A DNA stretch of 58,398 bases, from NCBI RefSeq assembly GCF_001405015.1, contig NZ_CYZX01000025.1:1-58398 (forward strand), in the 5' to 3' direction. The notes beneath the pieces were generated by a model that searched no databases, was not told the DNA's origin, and saw only the letters and a program-made list of their open reading frames with translations. Shown here one piece after another: positions 8,821 to 17,660 of this stretch. Made by a program: the position numbers and the translations under genes. Positions within the stretch are counted from its first letter, which is position 1, and each line of letters begins with the position of its first letter. Source of the stretch: Clostridium disporicum (GTDB lineage: Bacteria; Bacillota; Clostridia; Clostridiales; Clostridiaceae).

Positions 8821-9471
8821 ATGAAAAAATTATTAATAAACACATTATTTTCACTATTTTTATTATCTTTAATCTTATCACCAACTAAAGTTCAAGCTTT
8901 AGAAGATAGAGAATCTAAAGATATACCCTATAATAAAGCTACATGTGAGTTAAGAATGGCAGAAAGGAAACTTTGGATAGACTATGTTTTATGGACTAGA
9001 AGCTTTATTGTAAGTGACTTAGACTCACTTGAGGATAAAGGTCCTGTATTAGAAAGACTTCTTAAAAATCAAGATGATATCGGTTCATCAATTAAACCAT
9101 ATTATGGTGAAGAAGCCGGAGATAAACTTGCCACTTTATTGAGAGAACATATAGAACTTGCAGGTCAAGTTGTTGATGCAGCTAAAAACGGAAAGAAAGA
9201 TGATTTAGAAAAATATAATAAATTATGGTATGAAAATGCTGATCAAATAGCTGACTTTTTAAGTTCTGCTAACCCTAACTACTCAAATCAAACTCTAAAA
9301 GATATGCTACATAAGCATCTAGAGTTTGTTACAGCTCAAGCTGTAGCTAGATTAAATGGGGATTGGAGCTCAGATATTATTGCATTTGATAAAGGTGAAG
9401 ATCACATGATTATGTTCGCTGATATACTTGTTGATGGTATAATTAAGCAATTTCCACAAAAATTCAAATAA
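8821..9471 (+). CDS. Exported helical protein of unknown function
   Basis: A 216-residue protein with a Sec signal peptide (MKKLL then a hydrophobic core, predicted cleavage after VQA near residue 26). The mature part is almost entirely helical. I recognise the family only as a conserved exported protein of Firmicutes that databases sometimes mislabel as glycosyltransferase; no such fold is visible. Conserved-looking landmarks are the aromatic WIDYVLWTRSFIV (52-64), REHIELA (H110), MLHKHLEF (H164, H166), GEDHMIMFAD (H195) and the QFPQKF end. Several His/Glu pairs on helices would suit metal or heme binding, but this is speculation. It follows heme oxygenase by 138 bases with no clear terminator between, so co-expression is possible. 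Confidence 0.75.
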   Translation: MKKLLINTLFSLFLLSLILSPTKVQALEDRESKDIPYNKATCELRMAERKLWIDYVLWTRSFIVSDLDSLEDKGPVLERLLKNQDDIGSSIKPYYGEEAGDKLATLLREHIELAGQVVDAAKNGKKDDLEKYNKLWYENADQIADFLSSANPNYSNQTLKDMLHKHLEFVTAQAVARLNGDWSSDIIAFDKGEDHMIMFADILVDGIIKQFPQKFK

Positions 9472-9535
9472 TTAAATATTGAAACATTAACAATTAACTT
9501 TTTATGTTTAATATTTATAAATCAAATAAAATTAG

Positions 9536-9565
9536 AAGCTATACTTAAATTAATAAGTATAGCTT
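9536..9565. terminator. Shared convergent terminator
   Basis: Twelve-base arms AAGCTATACTTA/TAAGTATAGCTT between the exported-protein gene (plus) and the M42 peptidase (minus), with T-rich flanks on both strands. Confidence 0.75.
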
Positions 9566-9574
9566 TTATATTAG

Positions 9575-10654
9575 TTACTTTCTCATAATCTTGTTAATTG
9601 ACTCTTCATTTAAATTCTTAATAACTTCTACAGCTAAAGATACAGATGCTTCAATATCTTCCTTTGCGCAGTAATTATAATGACTATGAACATATCTTGA
9701 TGGAATTCCTAAAACTAAACAAGGAACTGCCTTATTCCCTAAACTTATCTTAGCTGCATCTGTTGAGCCACCACGTCTAACTGCATTTTGATATTTTATA
9801 GAATTTTTATCTGCAATATCTTCTGCATATCTTATAAATAAAGGATTTGCTATATATCCTTGATCTAAATTTCTAATTTGAGTACCTTTTTTTAATGCTC
9901 CTTGAGATATATTTTTTGAATAATATAAATCATCTGCTGGTGAGCCTTCAAAAACAATTGCTAAATCAGGATTAACTACCTCAGTTGTTATTTGAGCCCC
10001 ACGAATACCAACCTCTTCTTGTGCTGCAAAAGCACCTACTACATCTACTTCTAAATCTATAATATCTGCTAAAGCCTTTAATGTTTGAATAATACAGAAA
10101 CACCCTACCCTATTATCAAAAGCCTTTCCAAAACATACACCAGTTTTTTCATTAAAATCAAATTCTACATTTGGTGCTACTGGGTCTCCAACCTTAATTT
10201 TAAATATATCTATAACTTCTTCCTTACTACTTGCCCCAACATCAATAAATATATCCTCAATTTCTAATGCATTGCTAGATTTTTCGGCTGCAGTCATAAA
10301 ATGTGATGGCTTAGAAGTTGTAATACCCCTTATTAATTCACCATCTCTATTTTTTATATAAACAGTATGTGCAGGAATAGTAGTGTTATGCCATCCCCCA
10401 AGCTTTACTATACTTAATAACCCATTATCATTTATAGCTTGTACCATAAATCCAACTTCATCAGTATGGGCATCTAACATTACTGTTATCTTTTTGCCAC
10501 TATTATTTTTTAACTTAGCAAAAACATTATTCATAGCATCATTTTCTACTATCATATCTTTACAATGCTTTTTTATAACCTCTACAACATCATCTTCAAA
10601 GCCTGATGGTCCAAATGCATCAGATAATTCTTTTAATACATTTAAATTAATCAT
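9575..10654 (-). CDS. M42-family metallo-aminopeptidase
   Basis: A 359-residue cytoplasmic peptidase of the M42 (FrvX/glutamyl aminopeptidase/TET) family; relatives form dodecameric tetrahedral particles that trim peptides. Two-metal-site residues are visible: H63 and D65 in DAHTDEVGF, D180 in KAFDNRVG, E213/E214 in AQEEVG, E236 in VFEGSP and H323 in YVHSHYNY. The C-terminal half holds the catalytic domain and residues about 75-165 the inserted dimerisation domain. The start is preceded by a GGGGGAT site. The fourth motif reads EGSPADD rather than the more usual EGTxAxD, a small deviation. The gene appears monocistronic. Confidence 0.88.
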   Translation of the reverse strand: MINLNVLKELSDAFGPSGFEDDVVEVIKKHCKDMIVENDAMNNVFAKLKNNSGKKITVMLDAHTDEVGFMVQAINDNGLLSIVKLGGWHNTTIPAHTVYIKNRDGELIRGITTSKPSHFMTAAEKSSNALEIEDIFIDVGASSKEEVIDIFKIKVGDPVAPNVEFDFNEKTGVCFGKAFDNRVGCFCIIQTLKALADIIDLEVDVVGAFAAQEEVGIRGAQITTEVVNPDLAIVFEGSPADDLYYSKNISQGALKKGTQIRNLDQGYIANPLFIRYAEDIADKNSIKYQNAVRRGGSTDAAKISLGNKAVPCLVLGIPSRYVHSHYNYCAKEDIEASVSLAVEVIKNLNEESINKIMRK

Positions 10655-10754
10655 TATTTATCCCCCCAAAGTTGCTTTTGTACCCTTTAAAATTAATCCT
10701 TATTATTTTCTTAAATTAAATATTTACTATTTAATTTAGATTAATAGATATTAA

Positions 10755-10904
10755 TTATTTTTCTTCTTTAACTTCAGTTTTTGGTTCTGTTAATACAGCC
10801 TTACTAGATATTAACTTTTTACACTCATTGCAAAAGTATCCAGTTGAACCACAGCCTCTTATACATTCTATAACCTTACCACAATCTGGACAATAATATG
10901 TCAT
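10755..10904 (-). CDS. Small zinc-ribbon protein
   Basis: A 49-residue protein beginning MTYYCPDCGKVIECIRGCG, with two CxxC knuckles (C5/C8 and C25/C28) plus extra cysteines C14 and C18 between them. The tail is short, charged and rich in Lys and Glu. It is typical of the short clostridial zinc-ribbon proteins, whose role is unknown. The start has GAGAGGTG seven bases upstream, which together with the cysteine pattern makes it a real gene despite its size. It lies upstream of the M42 peptidase on the same strand and 219 bases from the divergent rubrerythrin gene. Confidence 0.8.
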   Translation of the reverse strand: MTYYCPDCGKVIECIRGCGSTGYFCNECKKLISSKAVLTEPKTEVKEEK

Positions 10905-11122
10905 ATTAATCACCTCTCTCACTTATATTAAAATTAGCTATAATTTAATATAAATCCCCTTAATTTTACATTACCATATTTTTATTAAATTTCAACATTT
11001 TTAATGTCATCTCATTTAGTAAAATTTAGTATAAATCTATATATTCTGTATAAAATATATTTATTACGAATTAATTTTAATACTAAAGTGGATTTCATAC
11101 TATTGAAAGGAAGGTCGTCTAA

Positions 11123-11716
11123 ATGGTAGATTTTAAAAATAGTAGGACTAAAGAAAATTTAATGAGAGCTTTTGCTGGTGAGAGTCAAGCAAGAAACAGA
11201 TATACTTTTGCTGCAGATGCTACTAAAAAAGAAGGTTATCAAATTTTACATGACTTATTTATCTATACTGCAAATCAAGAAAAAGCTCATGCTTGGCAGT
11301 TTATGAAAAAGCTTAAAGAGCTTTCTGGTCAAGAAATAGAAATAACAGCTACATATCCAGCTGAAGTTGAAAGCAGTACTTTAACATTATTAAAATCAGC
11401 AGCAAAACATGAATCTGCTGAACATGATGAAATCTATAAATCTTTTGCAGAAACAGCAAAAGAGGAAGGTTTCATGGATATATATACTTTATTTAATAAT
11501 ATTGCATCAGTTGAAAAAGTTCATTCAGAAAGATTTAATAATTATGCTACTATGCTTGAAAATGGTTCCTTATTTAAAGCAACTAATAAGCTTCAATGGA
11601 TGTGTACAAATTGCGGATATATTTATGAAGGTGAAAGTGCACCTGCTAAATGTCCTGTATGCGAATACACTCAAGATTATTATATAAGATTTAATGAAAG
11701 CCCATTTGAAAAGTAA
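11123..11716 (+). CDS. rbr: Rubrerythrin
   Basis: A 197-residue rubrerythrin, a cytoplasmic NADH-peroxidase component that reduces hydrogen peroxide in anaerobes. The ferritin-like di-iron domain covers about 1-145, with ligands such as E20 (FAGESQARNRY) and E53/H56 (NQEKAHAW), and a second copy of the motif at about 125-133 (ASVEKVHSE). The C-terminal rubredoxin knuckles are C161/C164 and C177/C180 (CTNCGY, CPVCEY). The gene is monocistronic, with a strong terminator after it. Peroxide or oxygen control is common in the family, but I see no clear PerR box. Confidence 0.96.
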   Translation: MVDFKNSRTKENLMRAFAGESQARNRYTFAADATKKEGYQILHDLFIYTANQEKAHAWQFMKKLKELSGQEIEITATYPAEVESSTLTLLKSAAKHESAEHDEIYKSFAETAKEEGFMDIYTLFNNIASVEKVHSERFNNYATMLENGSLFKATNKLQWMCTNCGYIYEGESAPAKCPVCEYTQDYYIRFNESPFEK

Positions 11717-11729
11717 ATAAAATTTAAAA

Positions 11730-11770
11730 TGCTATAGAGTAACATTCATAATCTTAGTTACCCTATAGCA
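11730..11770. terminator. Terminator after rubrerythrin
   Basis: Long arms TGCTATAGAGTAAC/GTTACCCTATAGCA with one mismatch, followed by TCTTTTATTTT on the plus strand. It may also serve the convergent small gene at 11775. Confidence 0.8.
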
Positions 11771-11774
11771 TCTT

Positions 11775-11990
11775 TTATTTTAAAATATTTTTAAGTTGTC
11801 TATTTAATAGAAATACATTATCTATTTCATTTAGATTTTCATCATAGTATTTAATTTCTGCACCTGTTATATAACCAACTGTATCTCTATCAAGTACACT
11901 ACCTTGAATTTTTAATAATTCTTCCTCATTCATAGGTAGGTCTACAATTTTTGTTTCATTATCTCTAGTACATACTATCTTTACTTTCAT
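11775..11990 (-). CDS. Small protein of unknown function
   Basis: A 71-residue acidic protein beginning MKVKIVCTRDNETKIVDLP. I do not recognise the family. It looks like a compact strand-rich fold: MKVKIVC strand, DLPMNEEELLKI helix, then GYITGAEIKYYDENLNEID and a C-terminal helix. The start at 11990 has AAGGAG ten bases upstream; an earlier in-frame ATG at 11999 would leave no space for that site, so it is rejected. It lies between rubrerythrin (convergent) and the MATE transporter (upstream, same strand, 51 bases away), so it may be the second gene of a MATE operon. Confidence 0.6.
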   Translation of the reverse strand: MKVKIVCTRDNETKIVDLPMNEEELLKIQGSVLDRDTVGYITGAEIKYYDENLNEIDNVFLLNRQLKNILK

Positions 11991-12040
11991 ATATATCATA
12001 CTCCTTATAAAGTTAGTATGCTTCAATAAATAATCTTTAT

Positions 12041-13444
12041 TTAAACTACTTCTTTATAGTCTAATTGTTTTTTATCAATATTCTTATCTAGCGACTTTAA
12101 GAATAATGTAACAAATATCATAGAAATAATCATTCCTATTCCATCTGCAATAGGTGCTGCCCAAAGTATCCCTGTAATCTCCATTTTAATTGGAAGCAAT
12201 ATTACAAGTGGTACAAAGCAAACAATATCTCTAGTTAATGAAATAATTGCTGCTTTAGCTGGTTGGCCAACTGCTTGGAAGAAAATTGATGTCATTTTTA
12301 TTGTACAAGTAAAAGTAACTAAAGAAAGGAAAATACGGAAAGTCATCTTAGCAAACTCATTATACAACTCTGACTCAGCGCCAAACATTCCAATTATAAC
12401 TTGTGGACAAAGTTCAAAAATAAGTGTAGCTATAATTCCTACGATTAATGTAGAAATGAATATTATCTTATAAGCTTCTTTTACTCTATTATATTTTTTT
12501 GCGCCATAGTTGTATCCAAGAATAGGTTGTCCTCCAAGAACTATACCAACAACAATATTAATAACTATAGTAAATACTTTCATTGCAATACCGATAACTG
12601 CAATAGGAATATCTTGACCATACTTAGACACTGACCCATACTTAACAAGCATGATGTTACATACTAATGATATTATAACTATAGACATTTGTGTAATAAA
12701 AGTAGATGCCCCTAATTTGATAACATTACTAAATATACAGAAATTCATTTTAAAGCTTTCTAACTTTAATTTGAATGTTTTTGTCTTAAAGAAATAGCTT
12801 GCTGAAATTATAAATGAAATTATTTGTCCTATAATAGTTGCGTATGCTGCCCCTTTAATTCCCCATTTAAACACAAAAATAAAGATTGGATCTAAAATGA
12901 TATTTATAATAGCTCCAACAAGCATAGACGCCATTGAGTATGCAGGGCTTCCATCTGCACGAATAATTGCATTCATCATATTCATAAGCATATATATAGG
13001 AATTGCTGCAAGTATTATAACAAAATATTCTCTAGCTAATCCTATGCTTGCACTAGATGCACCAAAAGCAAATAATATTTCATCCTTAAACATAAAACCT
13101 ATGGCTACAAAAATTAAACTTATAACAAATGTAGCTGTAATACTATTACCTATGCTTTTATGAACATCCTTTGTATCCTTCTTTCCCTGACATATACTTA
13201 AATACGCTGCTGCACCATCTCCAAAACACCATGCAAAAGCAACTGCTATAATAGTAATTGGGAATACTATAGTCGTTGATGCATTTCCTAAGTATCCCAT
13301 TTCACTATTACCAATAAATATTTGATCTACGATATTATATAATGAACTGATAAGTAATGATAAAATACATGGAACAGAAAATTTTAATAATAATTTTGAA
13401 ATTTTCTCTTCACCTAAAAACTTACTCTCTTCTGATTTTTTCAT
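12041..13444 (-). CDS. MATE-family efflux transporter
   Basis: A 467-residue inner-membrane protein with twelve predicted helices in two repeated halves, starting with the MATE-type LLKFSVPCILSLLISSLYNIVDQIFIGN. Family members expel cationic drugs or metabolites in exchange for Na+ or H+. The second half repeats the pattern around residues 235-300 (NVIKLGASTFITQMSIVIISL). A strong GGAGG site precedes the start. It stands downstream of the siderophore operon but is separated by a terminator, so a separate promoter is expected. The substrate is not deducible. Confidence 0.92.
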   Translation of the reverse strand: MKKSEESKFLGEEKISKLLLKFSVPCILSLLISSLYNIVDQIFIGNSEMGYLGNASTTIVFPITIIAVAFAWCFGDGAAAYLSICQGKKDTKDVHKSIGNSITATFVISLIFVAIGFMFKDEILFAFGASSASIGLAREYFVIILAAIPIYMLMNMMNAIIRADGSPAYSMASMLVGAIINIILDPIFIFVFKWGIKGAAYATIIGQIISFIISASYFFKTKTFKLKLESFKMNFCIFSNVIKLGASTFITQMSIVIISLVCNIMLVKYGSVSKYGQDIPIAVIGIAMKVFTIVINIVVGIVLGGQPILGYNYGAKKYNRVKEAYKIIFISTLIVGIIATLIFELCPQVIIGMFGAESELYNEFAKMTFRIFLSLVTFTCTIKMTSIFFQAVGQPAKAAIISLTRDIVCFVPLVILLPIKMEITGILWAAPIADGIGMIISMIFVTLFLKSLDKNIDKKQLDYKEVV

Positions 13445-13517
13445 TTGAACCTCCTAAATTACATAACTGGAGTCTTTTTTAGAAAAGCTACCTGAAACTT
13501 ATTTTGGCAAAAAAAAT

Positions 13518-13548
13518 ATGCGTAGAATCCTGTCCGAATTCTACGCAT
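13518..13548 (-). terminator. Terminator of the siderophore operon
   Basis: Perfect arms ATGCGTAGAAT/ATTCTACGCAT, followed on the minus strand by a T-rich tract (TATTTTTTTT). It lies between the MFS gene and the MATE gene. Confidence 0.8.
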
Positions 13549-13617
13549 TTCTGCTGTCGACTTTATAAACATTATCATAAAATTTAAATATATGTCAAGA
13601 AAGTTTTTTTAAGAAAA

Positions 13618-14868
13618 TTATGCTAATTCTCTTACATTCCATTTAATAAACAGCATAAGTGCAATGTTTAATATAGCTGTTATACCTAAGATTATACTTA
13701 TATGTATTCCCATATCTATTACTTGTCCAAATAGTAATTGCCCTGGCGCAACACTTATAGTTGCTACTGCTGTTGAAAAGGCTGATACACGTCCAAGCAT
13801 ATCGCTTCTTACTTCTTTTTGTATAAATGTTAAAGTAAGTACATTTGATAATGCTAAAGATAGCATTATTGCCATGCCCCCAAATGCAAAAAGTCCAGCT
13901 AAAGCATAATTATTTATTTTTATAAATCCTAATGTTGCCATTAATATAACACCTATTATCATAGGGAAATATGTATAATGAACTTTTTTCATTGAGAACA
14001 TTTTTGGCTTAACACTTATAAGGAATCCTCCTAGTATCATACCTAACACACACAGTCCTTCTACTATTCCATAAACCTGTGATGAAAGTCCTAATAATAT
14101 ATTTATAAAATATGGTGCAACTATTGATAATATTGGCACTAAGAAAATATTACAAAATGCATAAGAAGCTATAATTCCTAATATGATTTTCTTTTCTTTC
14201 TTTAAGTAAATAAAGCTATTTTTCATATCCACAAATGATTTTTTTACAAAATCCATAGATATTACTTTATCATCTTTATCACAAGATACTTCTTCAACTT
14301 TAACTACATCTGGTATATCTAAGAATAATTCCATTACTGCTGATGCTAAGAAACTTACTGCATTTATTATTACTATAAGCTTTATCCCAACAAATCCATA
14401 AAGTAACCCTGCCAATATAGGGCCTACAAAATTTACTATTGAACTTACTTGATTTATTATCCCATTTGCTGAAGTTAGCTTTTCCTCTTCTACAATCTGA
14501 GGAATTGAAGAAGTTACTGCTGGTCCATATAATGTATAGCAGATTGATAGTATAAACATAACTGTTCCAACTATAAGTTCGCTATCTCTTCCTCTAAGTA
14601 ATATAAAGGCATATCCTCCAATCAATACTGAGCAGAAAAAATCTAAGTATACCATTATCTTTTTCCTATTTACATTGTCTGAAAGTCTTCCAGCAATAGG
14701 TGCACATAAGATATAGGGTATAGTTGATATAGCTAATATCCTAGAAAAAGCAGCTGTACTTCCTGTAAATTCTAACAAGTATAAGGACATACTAAATCTT
14801 TGAATAGCATTACCAAAGAGAGATATAATCTGCCCTAGTACTATAATTATAAAGTTTTTATTTTTCAT
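13618..14868 (-). CDS. MFS transporter, siderophore-exporter type
   Basis: A 416-residue major-facilitator protein with twelve transmembrane helices and a helix 2-3 loop motif APIAGRLSDNVNRKKIMV (about 57-74). It resembles the MFS_3 group that includes EntS and macrolide exporters. It overlaps the upstream ABC ATPase gene by 11 bases and closes the ferric-siderophore operon, so a role in exporting a siderophore or recycling the desferri form is likely. No siderophore-synthesis gene is seen in the window. An alternative is a plain drug exporter that has joined the operon. Confidence 0.8.
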   Translation of the reverse strand: MKNKNFIIIVLGQIISLFGNAIQRFSMSLYLLEFTGSTAAFSRILAISTIPYILCAPIAGRLSDNVNRKKIMVYLDFFCSVLIGGYAFILLRGRDSELIVGTVMFILSICYTLYGPAVTSSIPQIVEEEKLTSANGIINQVSSIVNFVGPILAGLLYGFVGIKLIVIINAVSFLASAVMELFLDIPDVVKVEEVSCDKDDKVISMDFVKKSFVDMKNSFIYLKKEKKIILGIIASYAFCNIFLVPILSIVAPYFINILLGLSSQVYGIVEGLCVLGMILGGFLISVKPKMFSMKKVHYTYFPMIIGVILMATLGFIKINNYALAGLFAFGGMAIMLSLALSNVLTLTFIQKEVRSDMLGRVSAFSTAVATISVAPGQLLFGQVIDMGIHISIILGITAILNIALMLFIKWNVRELA

Positions 14869-15658
14869 TTATCCCCCTAAAAAGTTCATAATCTATGCAT
14901 ATTGGGTATTCTTTATTTTCACTTTCTGTAAGTTTTGCATCTATACCGTAAATCTTTTTCAAGTTTTCTTTATTAATAACTTCTAAAGGTCTTCCTTGGC
15001 AAACAGTCTTTCCTTTTTTAAGACCTATTATGTTATCTGCAAATCTACAAGCATTGTTAAGCTCATGAAGAACTATGACTACTGTAATCTTTTTTTCTTT
15101 ATTAAGCTTTTGAAGCACTTCTAAAACCTCAAGCTGATAAGACATATCTAAATAAGTTGTAGGTTCATCAAGCATTATAATCTCTGTTTCTTGAGCAAGG
15201 GTCATAGCTATCCAAGCTCTTTGTCTCTGTCCACCTGATAAATTTTCAACTTCTCTATCTGCAAATTCACTAAGTCCAGTTTCTTTTATTGCCCAGTCAA
15301 TAACTTCTTTATCATGGCTATTAAGTCCACCTATCATTTTTTGATGAGGGAATCTTCCAAAGGCTACAAGTTCTCTTACTGTAAGACCGCTTGGACAAAC
15401 TGGTCCTTGAGGAAGAAATGCAACTTCTTTTGCTATATCCTTTTCCTTAACCTTTTTTATATTTTTATTATTTATGAAAATATCACCTGCTTTAGGCTTA
15501 TTAATTCTTGATATAGTTTTTAGGAGTGTTGATTTTCCGCATCCATTTGCTCCAATTATTATACTTATCTTTCCCTTTGGTATAGATAAATCCATATCTT
15601 GAATTATAGTATTATTTTCATAAGATACTGTTAAATTCTTTACACTAATAGCTTCCAT
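14858..15658 (-). CDS. Ferric-siderophore ABC transporter ATPase (FepC-like)
   Basis: A 266-residue ABC ATPase. Walker A is GANGCGKS at 36-43, the signature LSGGQ is at 140-144 and Walker B IIMLDEP is at 160-166. It powers the pair of FecCD permeases encoded just upstream. Its start lies two bases after the stop of the second permease, with GAAGGAG ahead of it, and its 3' end overlaps the MFS gene by 11 bases, so translation is coupled through the operon. Confidence 0.93.
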   Translation of the reverse strand: MEAISVKNLTVSYENNTIIQDMDLSIPKGKISIIIGANGCGKSTLLKTISRINKPKAGDIFINNKNIKKVKEKDIAKEVAFLPQGPVCPSGLTVRELVAFGRFPHQKMIGGLNSHDKEVIDWAIKETGLSEFADREVENLSGGQRQRAWIAMTLAQETEIIMLDEPTTYLDMSYQLEVLEVLQKLNKEKKITVVIVLHELNNACRFADNIIGLKKGKTVCQGRPLEVINKENLKKIYGIDAKLTESENKEYPICIDYELFRGINEK

Positions 15659-15660
15659 AA

Positions 15661-16668
15661 TTATTTCTCCTTCATCATTAAATAAATAAAATATGGTACT
15701 CCAAATATTGACACTGTTATTCCCACTGGAATTTCAATTGGAGAAAATAAATTTCTTGAAACCGCATCAGCAAGAAGAATTATTATAACGCTTATCACCG
15801 CTGAAATTACAACGAAATTCTTATGATAAGGCCCAACTAACTTCTTTGCAATATGAGGAGATATAAGTCCTAAAAATCCAATATTTCCTGCAAAGGCTGT
15901 TGCTACTCCTGCTAAAATAACTGCAAAGCTTAAAAACTTCTTTCTTTCTTTTTCTAAGTTTAATCCTAAAGATATCCCAATCTCATCTGAAAGATTTAAA
16001 ACATCTAATTTTTTATGGTTTAGTAAAACTACTACAAACATTAAAAGTACTATTGGGATTATTACCTTTGCATAGCTCCATCCTGAACCCCAAAGACTTC
16101 CTGATGTCCATACTAATACCTTATTATAATCTCCAACTCCACCTCTAAAAGTAAAGAAAGTTATAAAAGCATTAAGTCCTGCATTTAATCCAATACCTAT
16201 TAATAAAAGTCTTTTTGGTCTTATTCCTTTTCTGCTTGATAACATATATATCATAAAGGCTGCAATACCTGCCCCTATTACTGCCATAATAGGTAATACA
16301 AATATTGAAAGTCCTCCAAGCTCACTATAATAATTAGCAGTTTGATAAGTGATAAATAATATTGCTGCTACTGATGCTCCTGCATTTATACCTATTATCC
16401 CTGTATCCGCTAAATCATTCTTAGTTATAGTTTGAAGTATCGCTCCTGCTGTTGATAATGCAACTGCTACTGATATTCCTACTAACATTCTAGGCAGTCT
16501 TATACTTAATATAGCTGTATTTTGAAGCTTAGTTCCATTTCCAAGAAGAGTATTTATAACCTCTAATGGTGAAACCTTATATGTACCCCAGCATAATGTA
16601 ACTGCAAAGGAGATAACTAATAACGCTAATAAAATTAATAAAGTTATTTTGTATTTTCTTTTTTTCAT
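15661..16668 (-). CDS. FecCD-family siderophore permease (second)
   Basis: A 335-residue inner-membrane permease with about ten helices, of the FecCD/BtuC family. The hallmarks are RLPRMLVGISVAVALSTAGA (about 58-77) and the ATPase-coupling region GNIGFLGLISPHIAKKLVG (about 261-279). It pairs with the permease encoded upstream to form a heterodimeric channel for an iron-chelate. The start overlaps the upstream gene's stop by one base. Confidence 0.93.
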   Translation of the reverse strand: MKKRKYKITLLILLALLVISFAVTLCWGTYKVSPLEVINTLLGNGTKLQNTAILSIRLPRMLVGISVAVALSTAGAILQTITKNDLADTGIIGINAGASVAAILFITYQTANYYSELGGLSIFVLPIMAVIGAGIAAFMIYMLSSRKGIRPKRLLLIGIGLNAGLNAFITFFTFRGGVGDYNKVLVWTSGSLWGSGWSYAKVIIPIVLLMFVVVLLNHKKLDVLNLSDEIGISLGLNLEKERKKFLSFAVILAGVATAFAGNIGFLGLISPHIAKKLVGPYHKNFVVISAVISVIIILLADAVSRNLFSPIEIPVGITVSIFGVPYFIYLMMKEK

Positions 16669-17660
16669 TATCCCCTCTCCTTTCTAGCTATTGCTATGAA
16701 AAATGGTATTCCAATTAATGCTGTAAATACTCCAATTGGAGTTTCATACGGATTAAATAACATTCTAGCTGCAATATCTGCATAAGTTAAAAGAACTGCT
16801 CCAAGTAAAAATGAACATGGAATATTTCTTCTATAATCTTCACCTAATAATTTTCTAACTATCTGTGGAACTATAAGTCCAACAAAGGCTATATTTTTAC
16901 CTACTGCTACTGCTGCCGCACACATTGGTATCATAACCATAAGAGTCATAAACCTTATTTTCTCTGGATTTTGACCAAGACCAATAGCTACATCGTCACC
17001 AAGATTTAAAATATTTATCTTTGGTGATAAAACACAAGCTATAATAAGACCTATAATTCCTACAAAAAATACTAATCTAAAATCTGCCCAACTAGCATTT
17101 CTGAATCCTCCAGAAACCCAGAAACCTATCATTTGAGATTGGTTTGATAAAAGTCCTATAACTGTAGTTAATGAAATAAAAAAGGTACTCATAGCTGTTC
17201 CTGCTAAAAGTATTTTTGCAATAGAATTATTATTGGCTTTTTTTGATATAAATCCTAAGACTATAATTCCAGTTATAAGTGCTCCTATAAAAGAAGCTAT
17301 CATTACATTAGTTGTAGTTATTGCAATACCTGCTGCATAAAAAATAGCTATTACTAAAGTTGCTCCTTGGCTAACCCCTAATATTGATGGTTCAGCTATT
17401 GGGTTTCTTGTAACTCCTTGAATCATAGCACCTGTTACTCCTAGTATCCCTCCTGTTAATAATACAGAAAGAGCTCTTGGAATACGTACATCTCTAACAA
17501 GCATTTTTTCTAAAGTTTCACTATAATTAAAGATACTGTCAAAAATGTCCGTAAAAGTAATATGGACGGATCCTAGCCTTACAGCCAGAACCAGTCCTCC
17601 TACTAAAAGTAACAAACTACAAATCACAAAGATTATTGTACGCTTCTTACTTTGTTCCAT
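16668..17660 (-). CDS. FecCD-family siderophore permease (first)
   Basis: A 330-residue permease with about ten helices. The motif RIPRALSVLLTGGILGVTGA sits near 60-79 and the coupling segment GKNIAFVGLIVPQIVRKLLG near 255-274. It overlaps the binding-protein gene by 14 bases and the next permease gene by one base. Together with the downstream permease and ATPase it forms a FecBCD-type importer. Two different permeases in tandem are usual for siderophore systems of Firmicutes. Confidence 0.93.
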   Translation of the reverse strand: MEQSKKRTIIFVICSLLLLVGGLVLAVRLGSVHITFTDIFDSIFNYSETLEKMLVRDVRIPRALSVLLTGGILGVTGAMIQGVTRNPIAEPSILGVSQGATLVIAIFYAAGIAITTTNVMIASFIGALITGIIVLGFISKKANNNSIAKILLAGTAMSTFFISLTTVIGLLSNQSQMIGFWVSGGFRNASWADFRLVFFVGIIGLIIACVLSPKINILNLGDDVAIGLGQNPEKIRFMTLMVMIPMCAAAVAVGKNIAFVGLIVPQIVRKLLGEDYRRNIPCSFLLGAVLLTYADIAARMLFNPYETPIGVFTALIGIPFFIAIARKERG

